In this document: positions 1 through 5,592 of the stretch, one piece after another
Layout: each line of letters opens with the position of its first letter
Position numbering within the stretch: position 1 is the first letter of the stretch
From: Gammaproteobacteria bacterium
GTDB taxonomy: Bacteria; Pseudomonadota; Gammaproteobacteria; Chromatiales; Chromatiaceae
Direction: 5' to 3'
DNA: 7,540 bases
NCBI GenBank assembly: GCA_024277555.1
Contig: JAJRUY010000260.1
Location: forward strand, 1 to 7,540
The notes under the pieces: generated by a model
The model's database searches: none
Seen by the model: the letters and a program-made list of their open reading frames with translations, nothing else
Told to the model about the DNA's origin: nothing
Position numbers and translations under genes: made by a program

Positions 1-4
1 CTAA

Positions 5-117
5 AGGGCACCTCGAAAAATCGTCATTCCGGCGGAAGCCGGAATCCATAACTTGCTGATTTATATGGATCCCGGCTTTCGCCGGGGTGACGAAAAACGA
101 ATTATTCGAGGTTCCCT
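5..117. repeat. MITE-like palindromic element with 17-bp terminal inverted repeats
   Basis: The outer ends 5-21 (AGGGCACCTCGAAAAAT) and 101-117 are reverse complements at 15 of 17 positions. Inside are two GC-rich hairpins, 26-45 (ATTCCGGC, loop GGAA, GCCGGAAT) and 69-88 (ATCCCGGC / GCCGGGGT), which are inverted copies of each other, so the unit is one imperfect palindrome of about 113 bp. No ORF within it resembles a protein family. Inner sequences of the CATTCCGGC..GCCGGAATCC type are common intergenic repeats in many proteobacteria. The terminal repeats suggest a non-autonomous mobile element, which is inference. A lone copy of the end sequence lies at 5593-5609. The left end is only 4 bases from the window edge, so the element might extend further. 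Confidence 0.65.
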
Positions 118-238
118 AACCCGTATGTTTTACCGGAATCCAGATTTTTCCCGGGATCTTTTCGTCCAGATTGTCCGAGCAGTCTGAACGAAAATCTCTC
201 CGGGAAAAAATCTGGATTCCGGTAAAACATGTGGGTTA
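117..238. repeat. Long inverted repeat (about 55-bp arms) overlapping the cpdA stop
   Basis: The arms run about 117-171 and 183-238, around a centre of roughly a dozen bases. Positions 125-149 and 206-230 are perfect reverse complements over 25 bp. The outer six bases, TAACCC (117-122) and GGGTTA (233-238), also pair. Further in, CCCGG (150-154) pairs with CCGGG (200-204), and an imperfect stem continues to the loop. The cpdA stop codon (TAA on minus, 238-236) lies inside the right arm. In the cpdA transcript this would form a very stable hairpin, which could end transcription or protect the 3' end. It is far longer than an ordinary intrinsic terminator and has no clean T tract after it, so a mobile or repeated element is equally possible. 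Confidence 0.7.
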
Positions 239-1045
239 ATAACCGGCTGAATCTGCGATCAATCCTTTGGGCATTTGCGGGATATGATGAACCTCTGAGC
301 GCAGCTCCCCGTTCTTGCCCAGGGTAAGCATGCGCCACCCGGGGGGCAGGGTGTCCAGACCAAACTCATCCTGTTGTGATGAGAACTGGATGCAGGTGGA
401 GGGCGTGGCAAGCAACTGCAAATGCCCGAGCCTGCCTTCCCAGGGCTGGTGCACATGCCCCCATACAACGCCCTTTACGGCCGCATTGTCCTTGATGCGG
501 GAGAGCAGCTCCTGGCCGTTGTCCAGGCCGATGTTGTCCAGCCAGACGCTGCCGACAGGCACTGGCTGGTGGTGCAGAAAAATCAGGATATGAGGCGGTG
601 CATTTTCCAATGCGCTGTCCAGCAGTTCCAGTTCATTCCGGGACAGGTGGCCGTGCTCTTTTCCCGGTACCTGGGAGTTGAGCAGCACCAAGCGCCAGTT
701 TCCCAGGTCTATCGTTCCGCCAGTGGGGATCTGGTGCTTTTCCAGAACATTTTTCATGCTCAGTACATGGTCATGGTTGCCGGGGATGGCGGCGCCAGGG
801 CAGTCCGTGTTGGCCAGAGCTCTGGCAAGGGAATGATAGCCCTCCTTCGATCCATCATGGACCAGGTCGCCAGTGACCACGACCATATCTGGTGTTGTTT
901 TGGCGCAGGCGCTGGACAGCACCTGTTGCAACGCATCCAGGGTATTCAATCCCAGCAGAGTGCCGGTGGGATCTGCATACAAATGGCAATCACTGACCTG
1001 AAGTAGATGCAGGTCTGATCCCTGACGTATATTGTTCATGGGCAT
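236..1045 (-). CDS. cpdA: 3',5'-cyclic-AMP phosphodiesterase CpdA (class III, metallophosphoesterase)
   Basis: A 269-residue cytoplasmic calcineurin-like phosphoesterase expected to hydrolyse 3',5'-cAMP to 5'-AMP and so limit CRP signalling. The dinuclear metal-site motifs are all visible: D19-x-H21, G59-D60, G89-N90-H91-D92, H158-H159 and G196-H197-V198-H199. Length and order match E. coli CpdA (about 275 residues), including the family blocks LLATPSTCIQF and LPPGWR and a similar C-terminal tail ending in GY, so this is more specific than a generic phosphoesterase. It is the last gene of the minus run, 82 bp after fabA. A second in-frame ATG lies at 1039. Neither start has a strong Shine-Dalgarno site, and the first is kept. 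The small palindrome GTATTTTGAATAC at 1054-1066 lies just upstream. The stop is embedded in a long inverted repeat. Confidence 0.92.
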   Translation of the reverse strand: MPMNNIRQGSDLHLLQVSDCHLYADPTGTLLGLNTLDALQQVLSSACAKTTPDMVVVTGDLVHDGSKEGYHSLARALANTDCPGAAIPGNHDHVLSMKNVLEKHQIPTGGTIDLGNWRLVLLNSQVPGKEHGHLSRNELELLDSALENAPPHILIFLHHQPVPVGSVWLDNIGLDNGQELLSRIKDNAAVKGVVWGHVHQPWEGRLGHLQLLATPSTCIQFSSQQDEFGLDTLPPGWRMLTLGKNGELRSEVHHIPQMPKGLIADSAGY

Positions 1046-1127
1046 TCAATTCAGTATTTTGAATACCCAGCCTATACCCGAAAAATAGCGATTGACATGC
1101 CCGGGTTTGCAGAATGTGAACTCCTGC
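1046..1127. other. fabA-cpdA intergenic spacer with a small palindrome
   Basis: The 82 bp between the fabA stop and the cpdA start contain no gene. Positions 1054-1066 read GTATT-TTG-AATAC, a 5-bp inverted repeat about 10 bases upstream of the cpdA start, which could be a small operator or a weak structure near the ribosome site. I found no convincing -35/-10 pair and no intrinsic terminator, so co-transcription of cpdA with fabA is likely but unproven. Confidence 0.3.
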
Positions 1128-1643
1128 TCAGAAGCCTTCCGTGGATGTGAACAGGCCCACACGAAGATCCCTGGCAGCATAGATTTCCCGGCCGTCCACC
1201 TCGAGTTTTCCATCGGCAATGCCCAAAATCAACTTGCGGGCAATAACTCTTTTAATATCAATGGTGTATTTCACCAGGCCGGCATTGGGCAGCACCTGGC
1301 CGGTGAATTTCACCTCGCCTACGCCCAGGGCGCGGCCGTGTCCGGGATTGCCCAGCCAGCCCAAGTAGAAACCCACCAGCTGCCACATGGCGTCCAGGCC
1401 AAGGCAGCCGGGCATGACCGGGTCGCCGGGGAAATGGCAGTCGAAAAACCACAACTCCGGCTTGATGTCCAGTTCAGCGGTGATCAACCCTTTGCCGTGC
1501 TGTCCGCCCTCATCGGCGATGTGGGTGATACGATCCATCATCAGCATGTTGTTCACGGGAAGCTGTGCATTGCCCGGGCCGAACAGCTCGCCGTGTCCGC
1601 ATTTTATGAGGTCTTGTTTTCCGTAGGCGTTCTTGCGATCCAT
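1128..1643 (-). CDS. fabA: 3-hydroxydecanoyl-[acyl-carrier-protein] dehydratase/isomerase FabA
   Basis: A 171-residue cytosolic hot-dog-fold enzyme of type II fatty acid synthesis. It dehydrates 3-hydroxydecanoyl-ACP and isomerises trans-2- to cis-3-decenoyl-ACP, the branch point to unsaturated fatty acids. The active-site pair is present at the E. coli positions: H70 in CHFPGDPVMPG and D84 in GCLGLDAMWQLVGFYLGW. The block GRALGVGEVKFTGQVLP is also intact, and the length is within one residue of E. coli FabA (172). These features separate it from FabZ. The ATG (1643-1641) directly abuts the proS stop (1646-1644), giving TAAATG with no spacer and only a weak GGAT upstream, which points to re-initiation by ribosomes finishing proS. 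The usual partner fabB is not in this window. No truncation or frameshift is visible. Confidence 0.97.
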   Translation of the reverse strand: MDRKNAYGKQDLIKCGHGELFGPGNAQLPVNNMLMMDRITHIADEGGQHGKGLITAELDIKPELWFFDCHFPGDPVMPGCLGLDAMWQLVGFYLGWLGNPGHGRALGVGEVKFTGQVLPNAGLVKYTIDIKRVIARKLILGIADGKLEVDGREIYAARDLRVGLFTSTEGF

Positions 1644-3353
1644 TTAGTGATCCAGTTGTGATTTTATATGGGTGATGATGTCATCCAGGGAGATCATCTC
1701 GTTTTCATTCATGCTGCGGGCGCGGAATTCCACCTCGCCCTTGTCCAGGCTGCGCTCGCCCACTACGACGCGCATGGGGATGCCCATGAGTTCATGGTCG
1801 GCGAACATGACGCCGGGGCGCTGATCCCGGTCATCGAACAGCACCTCGATACCGGCGGCCAGCAGATCCTGATAGAGTTTTTCCGTAGCCTCGCGTACCT
1901 TTTCCGATTTTTTCATCTGTATGGGTAGCAGGGAGACCTGGAAGGGGGCGATGCTCAGGGGCCAGATGATGCCCCTGTCGTCATGGTGTTGCTCGATGGC
2001 GGCGCCCACCACCCGGGACACGCCGATGCCGTAACAGCCCATGGTCATGGTCACGGCCTTGCCGTTTTCGTCCAGTACCGTGGCGTGCATGGCTTCGCTG
2101 TACTTGGTGCCGAGCTGGAAGATATGCCCCACCTCGATACCCCGGGCGATGGTGAGGCTGCCTTTGCCATCCGGGCTGGGGTCGCCCTCCACCACGTTGC
2201 GGATGTCTGCTGTCTCAGGCAGGATCACGTCCCGTTCCCAGTTGATGCCGAAATAGTGCTTGCCTTCTGTGTTGGCTCCGGCGGAAAAGTCCGCCAGCAC
2301 CGCCACCGAGCGGTCAACAATACAGGGGATGGGCAGATTCACGGGGCCCAGGGATCCGGGTCCGGCGCCAATGGCAGCGTGAATTTCCTCTTCCGTGGCG
2401 AAGCGCAGGGGGCTGGCCACCTGGGGCAGTTTTTCCGCCTTGATTTCGTTGAGCTCGTGATCGCCGCGCACCAGCAAGGCGATGAGACCGCCTTCCGCCG
2501 CTTCCACCACCAGGGTTTTTACAGTCTGTTCGATGGGCTGGTTGAACTGCTCTACCAGTTCGGTGATGGTTTTGGCATCCGGAGTGTCCACCAGTTCCAT
2601 GGTCATCGAAGGTGCTGGCCGCTGGTCGCGATCAGGCAGAGCCTCGGCCAGCTCGACGTTGGCGGCATAGCCGCCTTGCGTGGAAAAGGCGATGGCGTCT
2701 TCGCCGGAGTCTGCCAGTACATGAAACTCATGGGAGCCGCTGCCGCCGATAGCGCCCGGGTCTGCCGCCACCGGGCGGAAATCCAGGCCGCAGCGCTCGA
2801 AGATGCGGCTGTAAGTCTGGTGCATCAGATCATAGGTTTGCTGCAAAGAGGCTTGGTTCGCGTGGAAGGAATAGGCGTCTTTCATGAGAAACTCCCGGGC
2901 GCGCATGACACCGAAGCGCGGGCGGATCTCGTCGCGGAACTTGGTCTGTATCTGGTAGAAATTTACCGGCAGCTGGCGGTAGCTTTTGAGCTGGTTGCGT
3001 GCCAGGTCGGTGATGATCTCTTCATGGGTAGGGCCAAGACAGAACTCCCGGTTGTGCCGGTCACGAAAGCGCAGCAGCTCCGGGCCATACTCTTCCCAGC
3101 GACCCGATTCCCGCCATAGCTCGGCGGGTTGCACCACGGGCATGGACAGCTCCAAGGCACCGGAGTTGTCCATTTCCTCGCGCACGATGCGCTCCACCTT
3201 GCGCAGCACCCGCAATCCCAGGGGCAACCACACATACAGGCCGGATGCCAGCCTGCGAACCAGGCCTGCCCGCAGCATCAGGCGATGGCTGGGGATTTCG
3301 GCATCAGCCGGGGTTTCCTTCAGCGTCTGCAGGGGAAACTGGGATGTGCGCAT
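1644..3353 (-). CDS. proS: Prolyl-tRNA synthetase (bacterial type, with editing domain)
   Basis: A 569-residue class II aminoacyl-tRNA synthetase that charges tRNA-Pro with proline in the cytosol (E. coli ProS is 572). The catalytic core has the motif 1 region near residues 35-61, the GPTHEE loop at 107-112, motif 2 in TKFRDEIRPRFGVMR (137-151) and motif 3 in GCYGIGVSRVVGAAIE (439-454). The inserted editing (INS) domain lies between motifs 2 and 3, about 224-407. It keeps the lysine of TVKT at residue 279, which I recall as important for editing Ala-tRNA-Pro in E. coli. The anticodon-binding domain fills about 470-569. The start matches the conserved MRTSQ N-terminus, and GGAG lies 11 bases before the ATG. 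It leads a tight run into fabA and then cpdA. A REP cluster begins 77 bp upstream. Confidence 0.98.
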   Translation of the reverse strand: MRTSQFPLQTLKETPADAEIPSHRLMLRAGLVRRLASGLYVWLPLGLRVLRKVERIVREEMDNSGALELSMPVVQPAELWRESGRWEEYGPELLRFRDRHNREFCLGPTHEEIITDLARNQLKSYRQLPVNFYQIQTKFRDEIRPRFGVMRAREFLMKDAYSFHANQASLQQTYDLMHQTYSRIFERCGLDFRPVAADPGAIGGSGSHEFHVLADSGEDAIAFSTQGGYAANVELAEALPDRDQRPAPSMTMELVDTPDAKTITELVEQFNQPIEQTVKTLVVEAAEGGLIALLVRGDHELNEIKAEKLPQVASPLRFATEEEIHAAIGAGPGSLGPVNLPIPCIVDRSVAVLADFSAGANTEGKHYFGINWERDVILPETADIRNVVEGDPSPDGKGSLTIARGIEVGHIFQLGTKYSEAMHATVLDENGKAVTMTMGCYGIGVSRVVGAAIEQHHDDRGIIWPLSIAPFQVSLLPIQMKKSEKVREATEKLYQDLLAAGIEVLFDDRDQRPGVMFADHELMGIPMRVVVGERSLDKGEVEFRARSMNENEMISLDDIITHIKSQLDH

Positions 3354-3430
3354 TCTAGGCGGTACTCCATGACAAAAACGCTCATTTTAGCCTGAAATGT
3401 CAGTGGCAGGTAGAAAAACGTCGGCGCGGG
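3354..3430 (-). promoter_or_regulatory. proS leader and probable promoter region
   Basis: This 77-bp stretch separates the proS start from the first REP. On the minus strand, TAAAAT at 3388-3383 is a plausible -10 box, but no good -35 box lies 16-18 bases upstream of it. GGAG at 3368-3365 is the likely ribosome binding site. Two upstream ATGs in this leader are out of frame with proS. Transcription could also enter from the RAYT gene upstream, which points the same way. Confidence 0.3.
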
Positions 3431-3461
3431 TTGCCCGATGCGCTACGCTTATCGGGCCTAC
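3431..3461 (-). repeat. REP 1 (left cluster, inverted)
   Basis: Read on the minus strand this is GTAG, stem GCCCGAT, AA bulge, GCG, loop TAG, CGC, stem ATCGGGC, then AA. The outer stem is fully paired because both arms changed together relative to the GCCGGAT/ATCCGGC type. It forms a near-perfect inverted repeat (30 of 31) with REP 2 across a 9-bp spacer. Confidence 0.85.
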
Positions 3462-3470
3462 GGAAGATAT

Positions 3471-3501
3471 GTAGGCCGGATAAGCGTAGCGCATCGGGCA
3501 A
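3471..3501 (+). repeat. REP 2 (left cluster)
   Basis: GTAG tag, then arms GCCGGAT and ATCGGGC around AA-GCG-TAG-CGC. The arms mix the two stem types, so one outer pair is mismatched (G opposite G). Its inverted partner is REP 1. Confidence 0.85.
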
Positions 3502-3525
3502 TGTACAACGAGGCAAGGCCCAACC

Positions 3526-3556
3526 GTAGGCCGGATAAGCGCAGCGCATCCGGCAA
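3526..3556 (+). repeat. REP 3 (left cluster)
   Basis: GTAG tag with fully paired arms GCCGGAT / ATCCGGC, AA bulge, inner stem GCG / CGC with loop CAG, and trailing AA. It strongly resembles the Y-type REP design of E. coli. Its end lies 18 bp from the RAYT stop codon. Confidence 0.85.
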
Positions 3557-3574
3557 CAAGGTCTGCAAACGCCC

Positions 3575-4075
3575 TCATTCCCTCTCCATCGCCAACACAA
3601 CTGGTGATGCCTTGGCCCAATTCGCCGGATACCAACCTTTGGCCACCGCCCGGTGAAAGGAACTGTAAGGCCACTCATTCGGGCTGGTGCTCAGGCCATG
3701 TTTTACCGGATTGTAATGAATGTAATCCAGGTGCCTGCGCCAATCTTCTTCATCTCGGATGCAATGCTCCCAGAATCGTGGTTGCCACATGGAGTGTCCA
3801 TCTGGCGACAGGCGCCGGGTGGTGTACTTCTTGATTTCCCGCCAACGGGATGAAAAATCGCCATCGTCGGGTGGCAGTTTCCACAGGCAATGCAGGTGAT
3901 CGTGCAATACGACGATGGCGTCGATATGAAACGGTCGGTTGCGCTTTATGTGACGAAAGGCATCTCCCAGAATGGAAACATGCTCAGGATCCTTGAACAA
4001 GGGCATGCGCTTTTTACATACCAGGGTGAAAAAATAGTGCCCACCAGGCACATACAAACGGCGGTAGTTGCTCAT
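3575..4075 (-). CDS. REP-associated tyrosine transposase (RAYT, TnpA-REP / Y1 HUH family)
   Basis: A 166-residue Y1-type HUH single-strand DNA nuclease, expected to nick and join at GTAG-tagged REP hairpins. Numbering from the ATG at 4078, the HUH motif is H61-L62-H63 in IVVLHDHLHCLW. The likely catalytic tyrosine is Y119 in LDYIHYNPVKHGL, a strong family signature; Y122 is a less likely alternative. WQPRFWEHCIRDEEDW and WPYSSFHRAV are also typical. Two ATGs lie in tandem at 4078 and 4075. AAGGAGG is only 1 base from the first but 4 from the second, and the N-terminus MSNYRR is the usual family start, so 4075 is chosen. The gene looks intact. It is the only gene between the two REP clusters and points towards proS, so read-through into proS is possible across the left REPs. 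Confidence 0.93.
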   Translation of the reverse strand: MSNYRRLYVPGGHYFFTLVCKKRMPLFKDPEHVSILGDAFRHIKRNRPFHIDAIVVLHDHLHCLWKLPPDDGDFSSRWREIKKYTTRRLSPDGHSMWQPRFWEHCIRDEEDWRRHLDYIHYNPVKHGLSTSPNEWPYSSFHRAVAKGWYPANWAKASPVVLAMERE

Positions 4076-4078
4076 CAT

Positions 4079-4133
4079 CCCTCCTTGGATGTTGTTGTGG
4101 CAGCAATATGATTATATCGGTGTTCGGAGGTGA
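4079..4133 (-). promoter_or_regulatory. Putative RAYT promoter and ribosome binding site
   Basis: On the minus strand a perfect TATAAT occupies 4116-4111, and AAGGAGG lies immediately before the RAYT start codons. With normal spacing the -35 hexamer would fall on the edge of REP 4 (about 4134-4139, GGGCAA), a poor match to TTGACA. Expression is therefore probably weak or helped by another factor. Confidence 0.4.
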
Positions 4134-4164
4134 TTGCCCGATGCGCTGCGCTTATCGGGCCTAC
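4134..4164 (-). repeat. REP 4 (right cluster, inverted)
   Basis: This is the counterpart of REP 1, identical at 30 of 31 positions. On minus it reads GTAG, GCCCGAT, AA, GCG, CAG, CGC, ATCGGGC, AA, with the outer stem fully paired by the compensated CCCG/CGGG form. Confidence 0.85.
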
Positions 4165-4173
4165 GGGAGATAT

Positions 4174-4204
4174 GCAGATCGGACAAGCACAGCGCATCCG
4201 GCAA
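4174..4204 (+). repeat. REP 5 (right cluster, decayed)
   Basis: This is the counterpart of REP 2 but the most diverged copy, matching at 24 of 31 positions. The tag has become GCAG and the left arm ATCGGAC no longer pairs fully with ATCCGGC. The changed tag suggests it would be a poor RAYT substrate (inference). Confidence 0.75.
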
Positions 4205-4228
4205 TATGCAATGAGGCAAGACCCAACC

Positions 4229-4259
4229 GTAGGCCGGACAAGCGTAGCGCATCCGGCAG
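4229..4259 (+). repeat. REP 6 (right cluster)
   Basis: This is the counterpart of REP 3, identical at 28 of 31 positions. It has a GTAG tag, arms GCCGGAC / ATCCGGC with one mismatched pair, and inner stem GCG-TAG-CGC. It is the REP nearest argG, 80 bp before its start codon. Confidence 0.82.
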
Positions 4260-4274
4260 TGTTTCCAAATTCTA

Positions 4275-4303
4275 TCCTGCAGACAGGACGCAAGAGGTAT
4301 AAT
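4275..4303 (+). promoter_or_regulatory. Putative argG promoter
   Basis: A perfect TATAAT lies at 4298-4303, about 36 bases before the argG ATG. At 17-bp spacing the -35 hexamer would be TCCTGC (4275-4280), a poor match. That position falls in a small inverted repeat, TCCTG-CAGA-CAGGA (4275-4288), which could be a regulator site. I saw no match to the ArgR ARG-box consensus. The weak AGG at 4328-4330 is the best ribosome-site candidate. Confidence 0.45.
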
Positions 4304-4339
4304 TTCCCAAAGTCTAAACCTATAGTCAGGTAGTTTGAA

Positions 4340-5560
4340 ATGTCCAAGAACAAGGTAAACAAGGTGGTTCTGGCCTATTCCGGTGGTCTGGATACCTCTG
4401 TGATTCTTAAATGGTTGGAAGACGAATACGGTTGCGAGGTTGTAACCTTCACCGCCGACATCGGTCAGGGTGAGGAAGTGGAACCTGCCCGGGCCAAGGC
4501 GCAGGCCATGGGCATCAGGGAGATCTATATTGAGGATCTACGCGAGGAATTCGCCCGGGATTATGTGTTCCCCATGTTCCGCGCCAATGCCATCTACGAG
4601 GGTGAATACCTGCTGGGTACATCCATTGCCCGCCCGCTGATTGCCAAGCGGCTGGTGGAGATCGCCAGGGAAACCGGCGCCGATGCCATTTCCCATGGGG
4701 CCACGGGCAAGGGCAATGACCAGGTGCGTTTCGAGCTGGGCGCCTATGCCCTGATGCCGGATGTGAAGATCATCGCACCCTGGCGGGAGTGGGATCTGTT
4801 GTCCCGGGAAAAGCTCATGGCCTACGCTGCCGAACATGGCATTGATGTGGATTTTGCCAAGGCAGGCAAGAAGTCGCCCTATTCCATGGACGCCAATCTC
4901 CTGCACATTTCCTACGAGGGCGACATTCTGGAAGATCCATGGAACGAGCCGGAAGAGGACATGTGGCGCTGGACGGTTTCCCCCGAACAGGCGCCGGATC
5001 AGCCCACCTATGTGGAGTTGACCTACGAGAAAGGCGACATCGTGGCCATTGACGGCAAGGCCATGAGTCCGGCCCGGGTGATGGAATACCTGAACCGGGT
5101 GGGTGGCAAGAATGGCGTGGGCCGGGATGATATTGTCGAGAACCGATTTGTGGGCATGAAGTCCCGGGGTTGCTATGAGACCCCCGCAGGCACCATTATG
5201 CTCAAGGCTCACCGAGCCATTGAGTCTCTAACCCTGGATCGCGAGGCGGCGCATCTGAAGGATGAGCTCATGCCCCGCTACGCCAAAATGATCTATAACG
5301 GCTTCTGGTGGTCTCCCGAGCGGGAAATGCTGCAGGCGGCCATAGACCACACCCAGCAGGTGGTCAACGGCGTGGTGCGGGTGAAGCTGTACAAAGGCAA
5401 TGTCATTGTCGCAGGCCGCAAATCGGAAACCAACAGCCTGTTCGATGAGGCCATCGCCACCTTTGATGATGATCAGGGCGCCTACGACCAAAAGGATGCC
5501 GGAGGATTTATCAAGCTCAATGCCCTGCGCCTGCGGGTGGCGGCAAGAAAACGGATGTAG
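4340..5560 (+). CDS. argG: Argininosuccinate synthase
   Basis: A 406-residue cytosolic enzyme that joins citrulline and aspartate with ATP (giving AMP and PPi) to form argininosuccinate, the penultimate step of arginine biosynthesis. The N-type ATP pyrophosphatase loop AYSGGLDTS is at residues 12-20, and the second family signature GATGKGNDQVRF is at 120-131. KKSPYSMDANLLHISYEGDILEDP (about 177-200) is also typical. The length fits the common bacterial class of about 400 residues rather than the longer E. coli form. The ATG follows a weak AGG site 9 bases upstream, and MSKNKVNKVVLAYSGG is a normal N-terminus for the family. No argH or other arginine gene is adjacent, so it appears to be a single-gene unit. 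It is divergent from the RAYT gene and, beyond that, from proS. Confidence 0.98.
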   Translation: MSKNKVNKVVLAYSGGLDTSVILKWLEDEYGCEVVTFTADIGQGEEVEPARAKAQAMGIREIYIEDLREEFARDYVFPMFRANAIYEGEYLLGTSIARPLIAKRLVEIARETGADAISHGATGKGNDQVRFELGAYALMPDVKIIAPWREWDLLSREKLMAYAAEHGIDVDFAKAGKKSPYSMDANLLHISYEGDILEDPWNEPEEDMWRWTVSPEQAPDQPTYVELTYEKGDIVAIDGKAMSPARVMEYLNRVGGKNGVGRDDIVENRFVGMKSRGCYETPAGTIMLKAHRAIESLTLDREAAHLKDELMPRYAKMIYNGFWWSPEREMLQAAIDHTQQVVNGVVRVKLYKGNVIVAGRKSETNSLFDEAIATFDDDQGAYDQKDAGGFIKLNALRLRVAARKRM

Positions 5561-5592
5561 CTTCGGACTGTGCCAACCCGGCTTCCATCTTC

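Larger units (their letters stand above)
3431..4259. mobile_element. REPtron: RAYT gene between two direct copies of a three-REP cluster
   Basis: The RAYT gene is bracketed by two 126-bp blocks, 3431-3556 and 4134-4259, in direct orientation. Each block contains a 31-bp REP on the minus strand, a 9-bp spacer, a 31-bp REP on plus, a 24-bp spacer and another 31-bp REP on plus. The blocks align without gaps at 110 of 126 positions. REP-associated tyrosine transposases are known to act on REP hairpins carrying a 5' GTAG tag, which is seen in five of the six copies here. The element sits between the divergent genes proS and argG. No target-site duplication is obvious outside the blocks. Confidence 0.85.

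Noticed and set aside
218..231. 14-base match TCCGGTAAAACATG between the long hairpin and the RAYT gene (near 3700 on minus)
   Set aside because: In the RAYT gene these bases encode the conserved NPVKHG block. One shared 14-mer in a 7.5-kb window is not far from chance and does not extend on either side.
422..1006. 194-codon open frame on plus, antisense to cpdA
   Set aside because: It is opposite an intact cpdA with all metal-site motifs, and the protein has no family resemblance.
1092..1661. 189-codon open frame on plus, antisense to fabA
   Set aside because: fabA is unmistakable on the other strand; this frame follows its codon structure and carries no motif.
1983..3119. 378-codon open frame on plus, antisense to proS
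   Set aside because: It lies wholly opposite a full-length, clearly functional proS and its translation shows no recognisable domain. Long antisense frames are expected in GC-rich coding DNA.
3431..3556. Possible CRISPR-like array
   Set aside because: There are only three repeats, in mixed orientation, with unequal spacers of 9 and 24 bp that are themselves conserved in the second cluster. This is a REP cluster, not CRISPR.
3400..3678. Minus-strand open frames of about 90 codons across the left REP cluster
   Set aside because: They run through REP palindromes and out-of-frame RAYT sequence; the translations are repeat-derived and have no family resemblance.
4260..4339. ArgR operator (ARG box) upstream of argG
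   Set aside because: I looked for the TGAAT-N4-ATTCA type palindrome and found none; only the unrelated TCCTG-CAGA-CAGGA repeat is present.
4538..5212. 224-codon open frame on minus, antisense to argG
   Set aside because: It is a shadow of argG coding sequence, with no domain signature and no ribosome-site support.
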